A DNA stretch of 64,000 nt from Meridianimarinicoccus zhengii (GCF_003254465.1 NZ_QDFI01000007.1:1-64000), one strand, 5' to 3'. Counted from the stretch's first letter, positions 46,511 to 58,032 are shown. Made by a program: numbers and translations. The notes: a model not told the origin generated them from the letters alone.

Positions 46511-46807
46511 GTCGTTCTCCTCATTTGCTCCCCGGGACGACCGACGCAATTTCCGGAACACGGTGTCGGCACTGCGCGATCCACGCGCCCTGCCGGGCGC
46601 GCGTCGCTGGTGCGCCGACGGCTCCTCCCTGCCGCCCAACGTATGACATGGGTAGGATCGACGGCAGCGCGCTGTCAATAATAACTTTGCTATGAATTAG
46701 TAAAACCGCACGCTCGGGGCGAAGCGCGGCGGCCGGTTCCGCGGCGACCCTCACGTCTCACACCGTCCCCGAACAGGCCATAATGTCGGGAATGGATATA
46801 ATCGGCT
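46511..46807. other. Intergenic region upstream of frcB
   Basis: No gene seen. TGTCAA (46673-46678) reads TTGACA on the minus strand and could be the frcB -35, though no good -10 follows. An AT-rich patch lies at 46676-46705. The rest is GC-rich without repeats that I could find. Confidence 0.45.
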
Positions 46808-46864
46808 TTGACCCATACGCGCCGCTACGAACAAATTGGACTTGGGTGCGCAAACGATTGCGCA
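46808..46864 (+). promoter_or_regulatory. OsmC-TRAP operon promoter and LacI-type operator
   Basis: TTGACC (46808-46813), a 17-base spacer and ACAAAT (46831-46836) form a weak promoter. Directly downstream, TGCGCAA-ACGA-TTGCGCA (46847-46864) is an 18-bp inverted repeat with perfect seven-base arms and a central CG, the LacI-family operator layout. The LacI gene at 50510 is the natural candidate. Confidence 0.65.
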
Positions 46865-46901
46865 ACCGTCAATCGACGCGAAACGCGCGGAAAGGGCAGC
46901 A

Positions 46902-47393
46902 ATGTCAAAGGACAAGGTCTTCGACGTGGTCTTCACGTCGCACGGTGTCTGCGTCGGGAAGATGCGCAACGAGGTAACGAACACCGCGCATCAGCCGTTC
47001 CAGGTAAGCCGGATGCTGGCCACCGACGAAGGCAAGTTCCAGGGCGGCGAGGATACGTCGCCCACGCCGCTGGAGTTCTTTCTCACCGGGCTCGTGGGGT
47101 GCCTGATGACGCAGATCCGCGTTTTCGGCCGGCGCATGAAGGTGGAATTTGACGATCTCGAAGTGACCTGCGATGCGCGCTGGGTGGCGCACAAGGGCGA
47201 CATCGGACCCTACGAGGCAAGCCCGGTCGGCTTCGACATCGGTATCACGATGAATTCTGACGCACCCGAACCCGATATCCACAAGCTGATCGAGGCATCC
47301 AGGCGCGCCTGCTTCGTGGAAGCGACGCTCGCCCAGGCGAACGAGATCACCCACAGCCTGCGGATCAACGCGGGCGAACCGCAGGCTGTCTGA
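46902..47393 (+). CDS. OsmC-family protein
   Basis: A 163-residue OsmC/Ohr-fold protein, cytoplasmic. The family thiol site is visible as Cys in LVGCLMTQ (about residue 66) and a second Cys in RRACFVEA (about residue 137), as in peroxide-reducing members. GAAAGGG precedes the ATG at 46902. It opens a transcript with a TRAP transporter, an unusual pairing, so detoxification linked to the imported compound is possible. Confidence 0.85.
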   Translation: MSKDKVFDVVFTSHGVCVGKMRNEVTNTAHQPFQVSRMLATDEGKFQGGEDTSPTPLEFFLTGLVGCLMTQIRVFGRRMKVEFDDLEVTCDARWVAHKGDIGPYEASPVGFDIGITMNSDAPEPDIHKLIEASRRACFVEATLAQANEITHSLRINAGEPQAV

Positions 47394-47431
47394 CCTGCAA
47401 GACGACCATCACCAAAGGGAGGAAACGACAT

Positions 47432-48502
47432 ATGACCATCAAGGCAACTGTGTCCGGCGCGGCGATCCTTGCGCTATGCACCGCATTGTCCAGCCCGGCG
47501 CAGGCCCAGCAGGAAATCGACGTGACCATCGTGTCGGGCTTCTCGCCCGCCGTCGCGGTCGTGCGGATGCTGCAGGAAAGCTTCATGCCGGGCGTGAACG
47601 AACGGCTGGCCGAGACCGGCAACTACACGATCAACTGGCAGGAGGCGTTTTCCGGCACGCTGGCGAAACCGGCGGGGGAGCTTGAGGCGATCCAGACAGG
47701 ACTGGCGGATATGGGCGTGATCCCCACCGGGTTCCACGCCGACAAGCTCCCGGTCTACCAGATCGGCTACGTCACGCCCTTCACCACCACCGACCTCGTG
47801 CTGATCCACGAAGTCGTGGACGGGCTCGTGGACAAATATCCCGCCTTCCGCGACACGTGGACCAGCCTGAACCAAGTGACGCTATCGGCCAGCGGCATCC
47901 CCGACAACTACATCCTGTGCTCGTCCCAGCCGATCGGTTCGGTCGCGGATATCGACGGGCTGAAGGTCGCGGGCGCCGGGCCGAACCTGCGCTGGATCGA
48001 ACCGGCGGGCGCAACTGGCGTCACCGGCACGCTGGGCAATTTCTATCAGCTGGTGGAAACGGGGGTGGCCGACGCCATGCTCGTCTGGGGTGAAAGCGTC
48101 GTGTCGCTCAAATTCTACGAGGTCTGCAATCACTATTTCGACGCCAGCCTCGGCGGCGTGAACTCCTACGTCATCAATGCCAACAGCCAGGCATGGGATC
48201 GCTACCCGGATGAGGTGAAGGAGGCGATGGTCGCCGCCGCCAAGGAATTCGGCGTGGATATCGGCAACTTCGCGGCCGAACTCGGCGCACAGGCCAAGGA
48301 CACCGTTCTGGAAAATGGCGGGACCGTCGTGGATATCGACCCGCAGGAACGCATCGACATGGCCATGGGCTTGCCCAACCTTGCGCAGGAATGGGCCGAG
48401 GCGCTCGAAGCCCGCGGCGTGCCCGCGCAGGCCATTCTCGACGACTACATGCAGGCGATGCGCGACGCGGACCAGCCCATCGCGCGGCAGTGGGACGAGT
48501 GA
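47432..48502 (+). CDS. DctP-type TRAP substrate-binding protein
   Basis: A 356-residue periplasmic binding protein with a signal peptide ending near AQAQ (residue 25). It has the DctP pattern with the Arg-containing core GLKVAGAGPNLRWIEPAGA, where family members bind a carboxylate. The ligand is unknown. The 3' end overlaps dctQ (GTGA). Confidence 0.88.
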   Translation: MTIKATVSGAAILALCTALSSPAQAQQEIDVTIVSGFSPAVAVVRMLQESFMPGVNERLAETGNYTINWQEAFSGTLAKPAGELEAIQTGLADMGVIPTGFHADKLPVYQIGYVTPFTTTDLVLIHEVVDGLVDKYPAFRDTWTSLNQVTLSASGIPDNYILCSSQPIGSVADIDGLKVAGAGPNLRWIEPAGATGVTGTLGNFYQLVETGVADAMLVWGESVVSLKFYEVCNHYFDASLGGVNSYVINANSQAWDRYPDEVKEAMVAAAKEFGVDIGNFAAELGAQAKDTVLENGGTVVDIDPQERIDMAMGLPNLAQEWAEALEARGVPAQAILDDYMQAMRDADQPIARQWDE

Positions 48503-49089
48503 CCGGCGAACGTGACCGTGGCCGCGGCGGGGGCACCCCCCGCCCGGCCGCACCCGAACCGCCCGAAGCCGCCGGTCCGCCGGTGCTGACGCCGGTGACC
48601 ACGGCCATGAACACGGCCGGCGCGCTTCTGGTGCTGGGCATGGTCGTCATCGTGAACATCGACGTGTTCGGACGCTGGCTGTTCAATTCTCCACTGGCCG
48701 GAACGCTGGAGCTGACGGAAATGGGCGTCGTCGCCGTCGTCTACCTGACCATCGGCCACGCGGTCGTTGGCCGCCGCCTGACCCGGTCCGAAGCTGCGCT
48801 CGGCCTGCTGGAACGCCGCGGCGCGCGCCGTACCGACCTTACCCTGCGCATGGTGTTCAACGCTGCGGGAACGGTGGTCTTCGCCATCATCGCATGGGGC
48901 CAGGTGCCCCGCTTGGTCGATGCGTGGAACAACGGATATTTCAAGGGCAACGTGGGGATCTTCACCGCCCCGACATGGCCGCTCGAGGCAATCATGCTCA
49001 CCGGTGCAATCGCCGCAGCACTGCACTTCGCCGTGCTCTGCCTGCGTCGGGCCCGCGCTCTGGCCGGAGGCCCCGATGACCGGACTTGA
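48499..49089 (+). CDS. DctQ-type TRAP small permease
   Basis: A 196-residue membrane protein with four hydrophobic helices after a Pro/Gly-rich N-terminal 30 residues. Motifs include FGRWLFNSPLAGTLELTE, typical of TRAP small permeases. The GTG start at 48499 overlaps the dctP stop by four bases. Confidence 0.87.
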   Translation: MTGERDRGRGGGTPRPAAPEPPEAAGPPVLTPVTTAMNTAGALLVLGMVVIVNIDVFGRWLFNSPLAGTLELTEMGVVAVVYLTIGHAVVGRRLTRSEAALGLLERRGARRTDLTLRMVFNAAGTVVFAIIAWGQVPRLVDAWNNGYFKGNVGIFTAPTWPLEAIMLTGAIAAALHFAVLCLRRARALAGGPDDRT

Positions 49090-50413
49090 AATCGGGCTTC
49101 TGTCCGTCGCCGTGATCGTGGCGCTCATCTATTCGGGGATGCATGTCGCCATCGCGCTGTCCCTCGTGTCCTTCCTGTCGGTCGCGTTGCAGCGGGGCGA
49201 TCCGGTGCTGGCGTCGAAGCTGCTGACGCTGGCCGCCGCCGATGGCGTGGCTGACCAGACCTTCGCCGTGATCCCGCTTTTCGTGCTGATGGGGCTGGTC
49301 ATGAGCGCGTCCGACGTCGGGCGCGACGCCTATGACGTGGCCGACCATTTCCTGCGGCGCATCCGCGGGGGCCTCGGGCTTGCGACCGTGTCGTCGAACG
49401 CGGTCTTCGCAGCCGTGACAGGCGTGTCCATCGCGTCCGCCGCCGTCTTCACACGCGTCGCGGTGCCGGAAATGCTGCGTCTCGGATACAGCCCGCGCTT
49501 CGCCGTTGGAACGGTGGCCGGGTCATCCGTGCTGGGCATGCTGATCCCGCCATCGATCCTGCTCATCATCTACGCCATCCTGACCGAGCAATCCATCGGG
49601 CAGATGTTCTTCGCGGGCATCGGGCCGGGGCTGCTGCTGTCGGGCGTCTACTGTGCCGGTATCGTCGGCATGGCATACCTGACGCCGCGCTTCGTCTATG
49701 ACGATACCGGGCGCTTTTCCGATCCGGAGGCGACGCTCAATCCACCGGACCGCAGCCCGCTGGAACTTGCAGGCAAGATCGCGCCGATCCTCGTGCTCGT
49801 CGTGATCGTGCTGGGCGGGATCTATGGCGGCATCTTCACCCCGACCGAGGCTGGTGCGGTCGGCTCCGCGGCTGCGCTGATCCTGGCCTTCGCGCGCCGC
49901 AAGATCACGCTGCCCGCGCTTTGGGGCGTGCTGAAGGAAACCGGGCACATCACGGCGTCGGTCTGTTTCCTCGTGATCGCGGCGACGATGTATACCCGGT
50001 CGCTCGGACTCGCCGGCGTGCCGGTCGAGATCGGCAACATGGTCCGCATGGCGACCGAGAACTTCTTGGTCGTGCTGCTGATCTACATCGCGGTGATCCT
50101 GTTCCTCGGCACGATCATCGACAGCGTGTCGATCCTGCTGATCATGGTGCCGCTCTTCCTGCCGATCATGCAGGGCTTCGGGGTCGATCCGATCTGGTTC
50201 GGCATCATCACCATCATCGCCGTGGAGGTCGGCCTGCTGACCCCGCCCCTGGGCATGGCGTGCTTCGTCATCAAGGGCTGCCTGGACGACACGCGCATCA
50301 CGCTGGGTGATGTTTTCATCGGTGCCCTGCCGTTCGCGGCGATGATGGTGTTCGTCCTTGGACTGCTGACACTCTGGCCGGATCTCGTCTATATCGACCG
50401 CTGGTTCGGCTGA
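49076..50413 (+). CDS. DctM-type TRAP large permease
   Basis: A 445-residue permease with about 12 hydrophobic helices. Family motifs include GVSIASAAVFTRVAVPEM, GMLIPPSILLIIYA, and GIFTPTEAGAVG. It overlaps dctQ by 14 bases. With the DctP and DctQ proteins it forms a sodium-driven secondary importer. Confidence 0.94.
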   Translation: MTGLEIGLLSVAVIVALIYSGMHVAIALSLVSFLSVALQRGDPVLASKLLTLAAADGVADQTFAVIPLFVLMGLVMSASDVGRDAYDVADHFLRRIRGGLGLATVSSNAVFAAVTGVSIASAAVFTRVAVPEMLRLGYSPRFAVGTVAGSSVLGMLIPPSILLIIYAILTEQSIGQMFFAGIGPGLLLSGVYCAGIVGMAYLTPRFVYDDTGRFSDPEATLNPPDRSPLELAGKIAPILVLVVIVLGGIYGGIFTPTEAGAVGSAAALILAFARRKITLPALWGVLKETGHITASVCFLVIAATMYTRSLGLAGVPVEIGNMVRMATENFLVVLLIYIAVILFLGTIIDSVSILLIMVPLFLPIMQGFGVDPIWFGIITIIAVEVGLLTPPLGMACFVIKGCLDDTRITLGDVFIGALPFAAMMVFVLGLLTLWPDLVYIDRWFG

Positions 50414-50427
50414 TGACCGCACGCGAC

Positions 50428-50499
50428 GCCCCGGCACCGGTTTGCGCTCGAATGGTTGCCGGGGCTCCGCCATAGAGGCAACGGGCCATAGAGGAACGG
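50428..50499 (+). repeat. Stem-loop and tandem duplication before lacI
   Basis: GCCCCGGCA (50428-50436) and TGCCGGGGC (50457-50465) form a 9-bp stem past dctM without a T-run. Next, GCCATAGAGGCAACGG (50469-50484) is directly repeated as GCCATAGAGGAACGG (50485-50499), a 16/15-bp tandem duplication that carries the probable ribosome-binding site of the LacI gene. Confidence 0.6.
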
Positions 50500-50509
50500 A
50501 CACGGGGCC

Positions 50510-51568
50510 ATGCCGGACGACAGAGTGCCGCAAAAGGGGCGCCGCGCGCGCGCCAAGCTGGCCGATGTGGCCGCCGCCGCGGGTGTGCATGTGTCGACCG
50601 TGTCCCGGGTCCTGCGGGACGACCGGACCGGGCGGGTGTCCCCCGCCGTCGCGGCGCGCATCCGCAACACGGCGCAGGCGCTCGGCTATTCCGCGCATCC
50701 GCTGGCGGCGGGGATGCGCACCCGCTCCACCCGTTCCATCGGCATGATCGTCCATGACATCAGCGACCCGGTCTATCCGCCGATCCTCGGCGGGCTCGAA
50801 CGGCGCATGGGCGCTGCGGGCTACATGGTCGTTCTGGGCAACACGGGCTACGAACCCGCCGCCGAACTGGCGATGCTGGACCAGATGGCGGCGCGCATGA
50901 TGGACGGGGTCATCCTGTGTACGACGCGCCGGGACGACCCTGTGGCGACCCGCGCGCGCGACCTCGGCATTCCGGTCGTGTCGGTGCTGCGCCAGACCGA
51001 CGCCGGCCTGTGCAGCGCGGTCGTCAACGATTGCGCCGCCGGGATGCGCGCCATCGCACAGGCGGTGCTGGACTGCGGCCACCGCGACATCGCCGCCATC
51101 GGCGCGCCGCAAGACCTGTCCACCGCCCGCGAACGCCAAGCGGCAGTGGCCGGAACGCTGCACGCCGGAGGTGCGGCGCTGGCAGAGGACCGGGTCGCCT
51201 TCGTGCCACGGATGACTGTCGAGGAGGGACGCCGCGCCATGGAACAGGTTCTGTCACGGCGTGCGGATCGCCCGACCGCGGTGATCGCCGTCAACGACCT
51301 CGTGGCTATCGGCGCGCTACAGGTCTGCCGCGCGGCAGGGTTGCGCTGCCCGGACGACATCTCGATCACCGGCTACAACGACATCCCGCATCTGGACATG
51401 CTCGACCCGCCCCTGACCACGGTCGCCATGGACCTGACGGCCATCGGCGCGCGCGCCGCGGCGCTGATGCTGGACCACCTGGCAGACCCCCGGATGCCCC
51501 TGCGCGTGGATACCGTGGCGCCGACACTTCGCCTGCGCGGCTCGCTCGGCCCGCCGCCCGGGCTGTGA
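50510..51568 (+). CDS. LacI-family regulator of the OsmC-TRAP genes
   Basis: A 352-residue repressor. The helix-turn-helix lies at about 15-37 (AKLADVAAAAGVHVSTVSRV) with the hinge helix region near 55-70 and a periplasmic-binding-protein-like domain beyond. It follows the TRAP genes on the same strand and probably binds the inverted repeat at 46847. The ligand is unknown. Confidence 0.9.
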   Translation: MPDDRVPQKGRRARAKLADVAAAAGVHVSTVSRVLRDDRTGRVSPAVAARIRNTAQALGYSAHPLAAGMRTRSTRSIGMIVHDISDPVYPPILGGLERRMGAAGYMVVLGNTGYEPAAELAMLDQMAARMMDGVILCTTRRDDPVATRARDLGIPVVSVLRQTDAGLCSAVVNDCAAGMRAIAQAVLDCGHRDIAAIGAPQDLSTARERQAAVAGTLHAGGAALAEDRVAFVPRMTVEEGRRAMEQVLSRRADRPTAVIAVNDLVAIGALQVCRAAGLRCPDDISITGYNDIPHLDMLDPPLTTVAMDLTAIGARAAALMLDHLADPRMPLRVDTVAPTLRLRGSLGPPPGL

Positions 51569-51596
51569 CGCGGCGACCGGGCCGACGGCGCGGCGA

Positions 51597-52661
51597 TCAC
51601 GCCTCGATGCTGACCTTGCCGATCGGGTTGGAACAGCACGCAAGGATGTAGCCCTCGGCGATATCGTCGTCGGTTATGCCGCCATTATGCACCATGTGCA
51701 CCTGCCCGCCGGTCTTGCGCACCTTGCAGGTGCCACACACTCCGAAGGTACAGCCCGACGGGATCACAAGCCCCGCCGACCGCGCCACCGCCAGAAGCGT
51801 ATCGGTCTCGGTACATTCGACCGTCTTGCCGGACAGCGCGAATTCGACCTGTGCGGCCGCGTCCTCTGCGGGGGTCACATCCTCGGGCACGGCGTCGGTG
51901 GACCCCACAGGCGCGGTGAAGCTTTCCTGATGATAGCGGTCCATGTCGTAGCCGAGACCGGCCAGCGCCTCCCGCACGGCGGTCATGAAGGGCTCGGGAC
52001 CGCAGCAGAACACCTCCCGCTCCATGTAGTCGGGCGCGGTCAGGCCCAGCAGAAGCTGGTTGAACGGCCCGCGATACCCTGTCCAGGGCTGGTATCGGTC
52101 GGGCTGATCCACCACCCAGGCCAGTTCGAGCCCCGCCATGCGCGATGCCATGTGCTCCAGCCGCTGCCGAAAGACGATTTCCGACGGTCGGCGGGCGCAG
52201 TTGATGAACACGATGTCGGCCGCGCGCCCGGAATCGTAGATGAAGGTCGTCATGGACATCATCGGCGTGATGCCCGACCCGGCCGAGACGAACAGGTATT
52301 TCGGCGACGGGTGGTTCAGGTGCGAGAACGTGCCCCCCGGCCCGATGGCGCGGATGCGCATGCCGGGGCGCAGATGGTCGAGCATCCAGCGCGTACCGAT
52401 GGACCCCGCCTGCGCCTTGACAGTGATCGTCAGCGACGTGGGCCGCGACGGCGAGGAGGACACGGTATAGGTGCGATGCAGCGGCCCGCCCGCCACCGGC
52501 AGCTCCAGCGTCACGAACTGGCCCGGCTTGAAACGGAACAGCGCGCCCGACGGGGCCTGAAAGGTGAAGGTCACCACATCCGGCGCCTCGGGCAGGAAGG
52601 ACACGCATTCCAGCGGTTCGTCGTCGCTCCAGAAGGCCAGCGTCGGGGTCATCGCGGTCAT
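51597..52661 (-). CDS. gbcB: GbcB-like ferredoxin reductase of a Rieske oxygenase
   Basis: A 354-residue NAD(P)H-FAD-2Fe-2S reductase. An FAD domain has HRTYTVSSS, the NAD domain has SAGSGITPMMSM and CCGPEPFM, and the C-terminal ferredoxin has the ligands SGCTFGVCGTCK with the last Cys in LACCSNP. It supplies electrons to the adjacent Rieske oxygenase, whose stop lies four bases upstream. Similar reductases serve glycine betaine, carnitine or stachydrine demethylases. Confidence 0.88.
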   Translation of the reverse strand: MTAMTPTLAFWSDDEPLECVSFLPEAPDVVTFTFQAPSGALFRFKPGQFVTLELPVAGGPLHRTYTVSSSPSRPTSLTITVKAQAGSIGTRWMLDHLRPGMRIRAIGPGGTFSHLNHPSPKYLFVSAGSGITPMMSMTTFIYDSGRAADIVFINCARRPSEIVFRQRLEHMASRMAGLELAWVVDQPDRYQPWTGYRGPFNQLLLGLTAPDYMEREVFCCGPEPFMTAVREALAGLGYDMDRYHQESFTAPVGSTDAVPEDVTPAEDAAAQVEFALSGKTVECTETDTLLAVARSAGLVIPSGCTFGVCGTCKVRKTGGQVHMVHNGGITDDDIAEGYILACCSNPIGKVSIEA

Positions 52662-52665
52662 CGAT

Positions 52666-53931
<1,266 letters not shown>

Positions 53932-53976
53932 CTAGTCATCCCGATGCTCCCTTGAATATTCACGATCAACGGCAAT

Positions 53977-53999
53977 AATTCTCAAGCTGCATTAGAATT
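53977..53999. promoter_or_regulatory. LysR-type T-N11-A operator
   Basis: AATTCT-N11-AGAATT, with perfect six-base arms, lies in the 146-base divergent spacer between gbcA and the lysR gene. The layout fits the LysR recognition box. A second small palindrome, GAATATTC, is at 53954-53961. Confidence 0.65.
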
Positions 54000-54044
54000 T
54001 CTCACCTGTTCCCACAGCGTCACCGCCCCGCCTGAAAGCGACAC

Positions 54045-54941
54045 ATGCCCCGCCCCTACGACCTGCCCTCCTTGACAGCACTGGTCTGCTTCGAAGCCGC
54101 CGCCCGGCATCTGAGCTTCAAGTCGGCCGCGGAGGAACTCATCGTCACGCCTGCCGCCGTCAGCCACCAGATCAAGAGCCTCGAATCGGATCTTGGCGGG
54201 CCGCTTTTTCGGCGCCAGCATCGCGGCGTCGATCTGACCGAAACCGGCGCCTTTCTGTTCGTGGCGCTGCAACGGGGGTTCGAGGGGATATCGGACGCGA
54301 TCCGCCACGTGCGTGCGCCCGATGCGGCGGAAGACGTGATCGTGCAGGCCACCACGGCGGTCAGCGCCGTGTGGCTGACGCCGCAACTCGTGTCGTTCTG
54401 GAAACTTCGGCCTGACATCATCGTGTCACAGATCGTGAGCGACGCGGTCGCGCCCGCAGGCCATGCAGACCTGCGCATCCGCTACGGCGCGCCGCCCGCC
54501 GACGATCCGGACAGCCGGCTGCTGTTCCGCGGCGATATCGTCGCGGTCGGGACGGCGGAATTCGCACGCGCGCGGGGCATTGCAACCGTCGCCGACCTGT
54601 GTGCGGTGCCGCTGATCCATGTCCACGCCGAAGGCACGGACTGGACGGGCTGGTCAGACTGGCTTGCGCATTTCGGCCACGCCCTGCCGGTTGCGCGCGG
54701 TATCACGGTCAACAATCACATGATTGCGTTGCAGATGGCGCGCGACGGCGCGGGCGCCGTGCTGGGCTGGACCGGTCTGATCGGCCCGATGCTCGACCGC
54801 GGCGAGCTTGTGCATCTTGTCCCAGACCGGATGCCGTCGCCGCACGGGTTCTTCCTGCACACGCATCCGCGCGCGTCGGCCCGCGCACGGGAATTCCGCG
54901 ACTGGCTCGTGGCGGCACAGGACGGGCCGGACCGGGTGTAG
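54045..54941 (+). CDS. LysR-family regulator (GcvA-like)
   Basis: A 298-residue regulator with an N-terminal winged helix (LTALVCFEAAARHLSFKSAA, residues 9-28, then TPAAVSHQIKSLE) and a co-inducer domain resembling GcvA. Being divergent from gbcAB with a good LysR box between them, it is the probable activator of the demethylase genes. Confidence 0.9.
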   Translation: MPRPYDLPSLTALVCFEAAARHLSFKSAAEELIVTPAAVSHQIKSLESDLGGPLFRRQHRGVDLTETGAFLFVALQRGFEGISDAIRHVRAPDAAEDVIVQATTAVSAVWLTPQLVSFWKLRPDIIVSQIVSDAVAPAGHADLRIRYGAPPADDPDSRLLFRGDIVAVGTAEFARARGIATVADLCAVPLIHVHAEGTDWTGWSDWLAHFGHALPVARGITVNNHMIALQMARDGAGAVLGWTGLIGPMLDRGELVHLVPDRMPSPHGFFLHTHPRASARAREFRDWLVAAQDGPDRV

Positions 54942-54950
54942 AAACGAAGA

Positions 54951-54980
54951 ACGCGCAGGCCACCGGGGCGGTCTGCGCGT
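54951..54980 (-). terminator. Probable terminator after pntB
   Basis: ACGCGCAG (54951-54958) and CTGCGCGT (54973-54980) make an 8-bp stem, with a smaller inner ACCG/CGGT pairing. On the minus strand it is followed by a T-rich TTCTTCGTTTC. It lies between convergent lysR and pntB. Confidence 0.55.
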
Positions 54981-55010
54981 CGTTGCCGTGCTTCTTGTTC
55001 GCGGTACGCG

Positions 55011-56444
55011 TCAGCTCAGCTTGGTCAGCAGCGCGTCGATGCTCGCCTTCGCGTCGCCATAGAACATGCGCGTGTTGTCCTTGAAGAACAGCGGGTTCTC
55101 GATCCCCGAGTATCCAGTCCCCTGCCCGCGCTTGGACACGAAGACCTGCTTGGCCTTCCACACCTCCAGCACCGGCATTCCGGCGATGGGGCTGTTGGGA
55201 TCTTCCTGTGCTGCCGGGTTCACGATGTCGTTCGAACCGATGACGATCACCACGTCGGTATCGGGGAAGTCCTCATTGATCTCGTCCATTTCCAGGACGA
55301 TGTCGTAAGGCACCCGTGCCTCGGCCAGCAGAACGTTCATGTGCCCCGGCAGACGGCCCGCAACGGGGTGGATGGCGAAGCGCACCTCCTTGCCCTTGCC
55401 GCGCAGGCGCTTGGTCAGTTCGCTCACGGATTGCTGCGCCTGCGCCACCGCCATGCCGTAACCCGGCACGATGATGACGCTGTCGGCCTCGTCCAGCGCG
55501 GTCGCCACGCCGTCGGCGTCAATGGCGATCTGTTCGCCCTCGATCTCCGCCGCCGGACCCTGCGCGCCGCCGAAGCCGCCGAGGATCACGCTGATGAAGC
55601 TGCGGTTCATCGCCTTGCACATGATGTAGGACAGGATCGCCCCGGACGAGCCCACCAGCGCGCCGACCACGATCAGAAGATCGTTGCCAAGGCTGAAACC
55701 GATCGCCGCCGCCGCCCAGCCGGAATAGCTGTTGAGCATCGACACCACGACGGGCATGTCCGCACCGCCGATGCCCATGATGAGGTGATAGCCCACGAAC
55801 AGCGCGGCCAGCGTCATCAGGAAGAGCGGGAAGAAGCTGCCCGAGGAGTAGTACCACACGAGGCACAGCACCCAGACCGCCGCCGCGGCGATGTTCAGAA
55901 GATGCCCGCCGGGCAGTTTCGTCGCGGCACTCGACACCTTGCCGGCGAGCTTGCCATAGGCGATCACCGACCCGGTGAAGGTCACGGCGCCGATCAGGAT
56001 GCCGAGATACAGTTCCACCCGCAGGATGTTTTGCTCGACGATGTCCTTCTTCGCGATCAGCGCGCCGAAGCCGCGCAGACCTTCGCGCGTGGCTTCGTCC
56101 ATGGCCAACACGCGGACCAGTTCGAAATGGGCGTTGAAGCCCACGAACACCGCCGCAAGGCCGACCAGCGAATGCATCGCCGCTACCAGCTGCGGCATGC
56201 CAGTCATCTGCACCCGCATCGCAAGCTGCCAGCCGATGACACCGCCAGCCGCGATCAGCGCAAGCGACACGGGCCAAAGCCCCTCGCCCGGCCCCATGAG
56301 CGTGGCGGCAATGGCCAGCGCCATGCCGACGATGCCGTACCAGACGGCCCGTTTCGCGCTTTCCTGTCCCGACAGCCCGCCAAGGCTGAGGATGAACAGA
56401 ACCGCCGCGACCACATAGGCCGCCGTCGTGAATCCGAATTCCAT
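55011..56444 (-). CDS. pntB: PntB, transhydrogenase beta subunit
   Basis: A 477-residue membrane protein. About eight or nine helices (residues 1-270) are followed by the NADP-binding domain III with [28 protein letters not shown] and IGSNDIVNP. With PntA it couples proton movement to hydride transfer from NADH to NADP. It starts 16 bases after pntA. Confidence 0.96.
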   Translation of the reverse strand: MEFGFTTAAYVVAAVLFILSLGGLSGQESAKRAVWYGIVGMALAIAATLMGPGEGLWPVSLALIAAGGVIGWQLAMRVQMTGMPQLVAAMHSLVGLAAVFVGFNAHFELVRVLAMDEATREGLRGFGALIAKKDIVEQNILRVELYLGILIGAVTFTGSVIAYGKLAGKVSSAATKLPGGHLLNIAAAAVWVLCLVWYYSSGSFFPLFLMTLAALFVGYHLIMGIGGADMPVVVSMLNSYSGWAAAAIGFSLGNDLLIVVGALVGSSGAILSYIMCKAMNRSFISVILGGFGGAQGPAAEIEGEQIAIDADGVATALDEADSVIIVPGYGMAVAQAQQSVSELTKRLRGKGKEVRFAIHPVAGRLPGHMNVLLAEARVPYDIVLEMDEINEDFPDTDVVIVIGSNDIVNPAAQEDPNSPIAGMPVLEVWKAKQVFVSKRGQGTGYSGIENPLFFKDNTRMFYGDAKASIDALLTKLS

Positions 56445-56460
56445 ATGTCCCGGGCCCTTC

Positions 56461-58032
56461 TTACGATTTCTGGAACATGGCGAGCATGCGCCGTGTCACG
56501 AGGAAGCCACCGAAAATGTTGATCCCGGCCATGAAGACCGACAGCGCGGCCAGGAGCACGACAAGGAACGACCCCGACCCGATCTGCATGAGCGCGCCAA
56601 GGATGATGATCGACGAGATGGCGTTGGTGATCGCCATGAGCGGGGTGTGCAGCGAATGGCTGACGTTCCAGATCACCTGGAAGCCCACGAAGACCGCCAG
56701 AACGAAGACGATGAAGTGCTGCATGAAGCTCGCCGGTGCGACCAGACCGACCCCCAGCAGCAGCACGGCCCCTGCCACCAGCAGAGTGACCTGCTGGCGC
56801 GTCTGCGCCTTGAATGCGGCCACTTCGGCGGCGCGCTTTTCCTCGGGCGTCAGTTCCTTGGGCTTGTCTTTCTTGGGCGCGGCCGCGATGGCCTTCACCT
56901 TGGGCGGCGGCGGCGGGAAGGTGATCTCGCCCTTGTGGCAAACGGTGGCGCCGCGGATCACGTCGTCATCCATGTTGTGCACGACCTGACCGTCCTTTTC
57001 GGGGGTCAGGTCGGTCATCAGGTGCCGCACGTTCGTAGCGTAGAGGGTGCTCGACTGCGTGGCCATGCGGCTGGGGAAATCGGTGTAGCCGATGATGGTC
57101 ACGCCGTTGTCGGTCACGATCTTCTCGTCGGCGACGGTCAGCTTGCAGTTGCCGCCCTTTTCGGCCGCCAGGTCGATGATGACCGAGCCGGGCTTCATCG
57201 CCTCGACCATATCCTTGGTCCAAAGCTCCGGTGCCTCGCGGTTCGGGATCAGCGCCGTGGTGATGACGATGTCCACCTCGGGCGCCTGTTCGCGGAAAAG
57301 CTTGAGCTGCGCTTCGCGGAACTCGGGCGACGACGGCGCGGCATAGCCACCCGTGCCCGCGCTGTCCTGGCTGTCCTCGAAATCGAGGAACAGGAACTCC
57401 GCGCCCATGCTCTCGATCTGTTCTGCCACCTCGGGGCGCACGTCGAAGGCGCGCACGATGGCGCCCAGCGATGTCGCCGTGCCGATGGCGGCGAGACCGG
57501 CCACACCCGCGCCGACGACCAGCACCTTGGCCGGAGGCACCTTGCCCGCGGCGGTCACCTGCCCGGTGAAGAAGCGGCCGAAATTCGCCCCGGCCTCGAT
57601 CACGGCGCGATAGCCCGCGATATTGGCCATGGATGACAGCGCGTCCATCTTCTGTGCGCGTGAAATCCGCGGGACCATGTCCATCGCGACGACGGTCGCA
57701 CCGCGCTCCTTGGCGCGTTCCAGCAGCGCCTCGTTCTGGGCGGGCCAGAAGAAGCCGATCAGCGTCTGTCCTTCGCGCAGCATGTCCACTTCGGCGTCGC
57801 GCGGCGGGCGGACCTTGGCAATCACGTCCGCTTCGGCGAAGACGGCGGCAGCGTCGGGCAGAACCTTGACGCCCGCAGCCTCGTAATCGCTGTCCGCGAT
57901 CCCCGCGGCGGTTCCGGCCCCGGCCTCGACGCAGCAGTCGTATCCAAGCTTGGCCAATTGCTCGGCCGAGGCCGGGGTCAGCGCGACCCGCGCCTCGCCC
58001 GGTTCGATTTCACGTATGACACCGAATTTCAA
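56461..58032 (-). CDS. pntA: PntA, transhydrogenase alpha subunit (fused form)
   Basis: A 523-residue subunit with NAD-binding domain I (about 1-380, with [19 protein letters not shown]) and three or four C-terminal membrane helices (about 410-523). Domains kept as separate alpha-1 and alpha-2 chains in some bacteria are fused here. The linker around 370-400 is Lys/Pro-rich. It is the first gene of pntAB; 171 bases upstream hold no gene and no clear promoter. Confidence 0.96.
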   Translation of the reverse strand: MKFGVIREIEPGEARVALTPASAEQLAKLGYDCCVEAGAGTAAGIADSDYEAAGVKVLPDAAAVFAEADVIAKVRPPRDAEVDMLREGQTLIGFFWPAQNEALLERAKERGATVVAMDMVPRISRAQKMDALSSMANIAGYRAVIEAGANFGRFFTGQVTAAGKVPPAKVLVVGAGVAGLAAIGTATSLGAIVRAFDVRPEVAEQIESMGAEFLFLDFEDSQDSAGTGGYAAPSSPEFREAQLKLFREQAPEVDIVITTALIPNREAPELWTKDMVEAMKPGSVIIDLAAEKGGNCKLTVADEKIVTDNGVTIIGYTDFPSRMATQSSTLYATNVRHLMTDLTPEKDGQVVHNMDDDVIRGATVCHKGEITFPPPPPKVKAIAAAPKKDKPKELTPEEKRAAEVAAFKAQTRQQVTLLVAGAVLLLGVGLVAPASFMQHFIVFVLAVFVGFQVIWNVSHSLHTPLMAITNAISSIIILGALMQIGSGSFLVVLLAALSVFMAGINIFGGFLVTRRMLAMFQKS

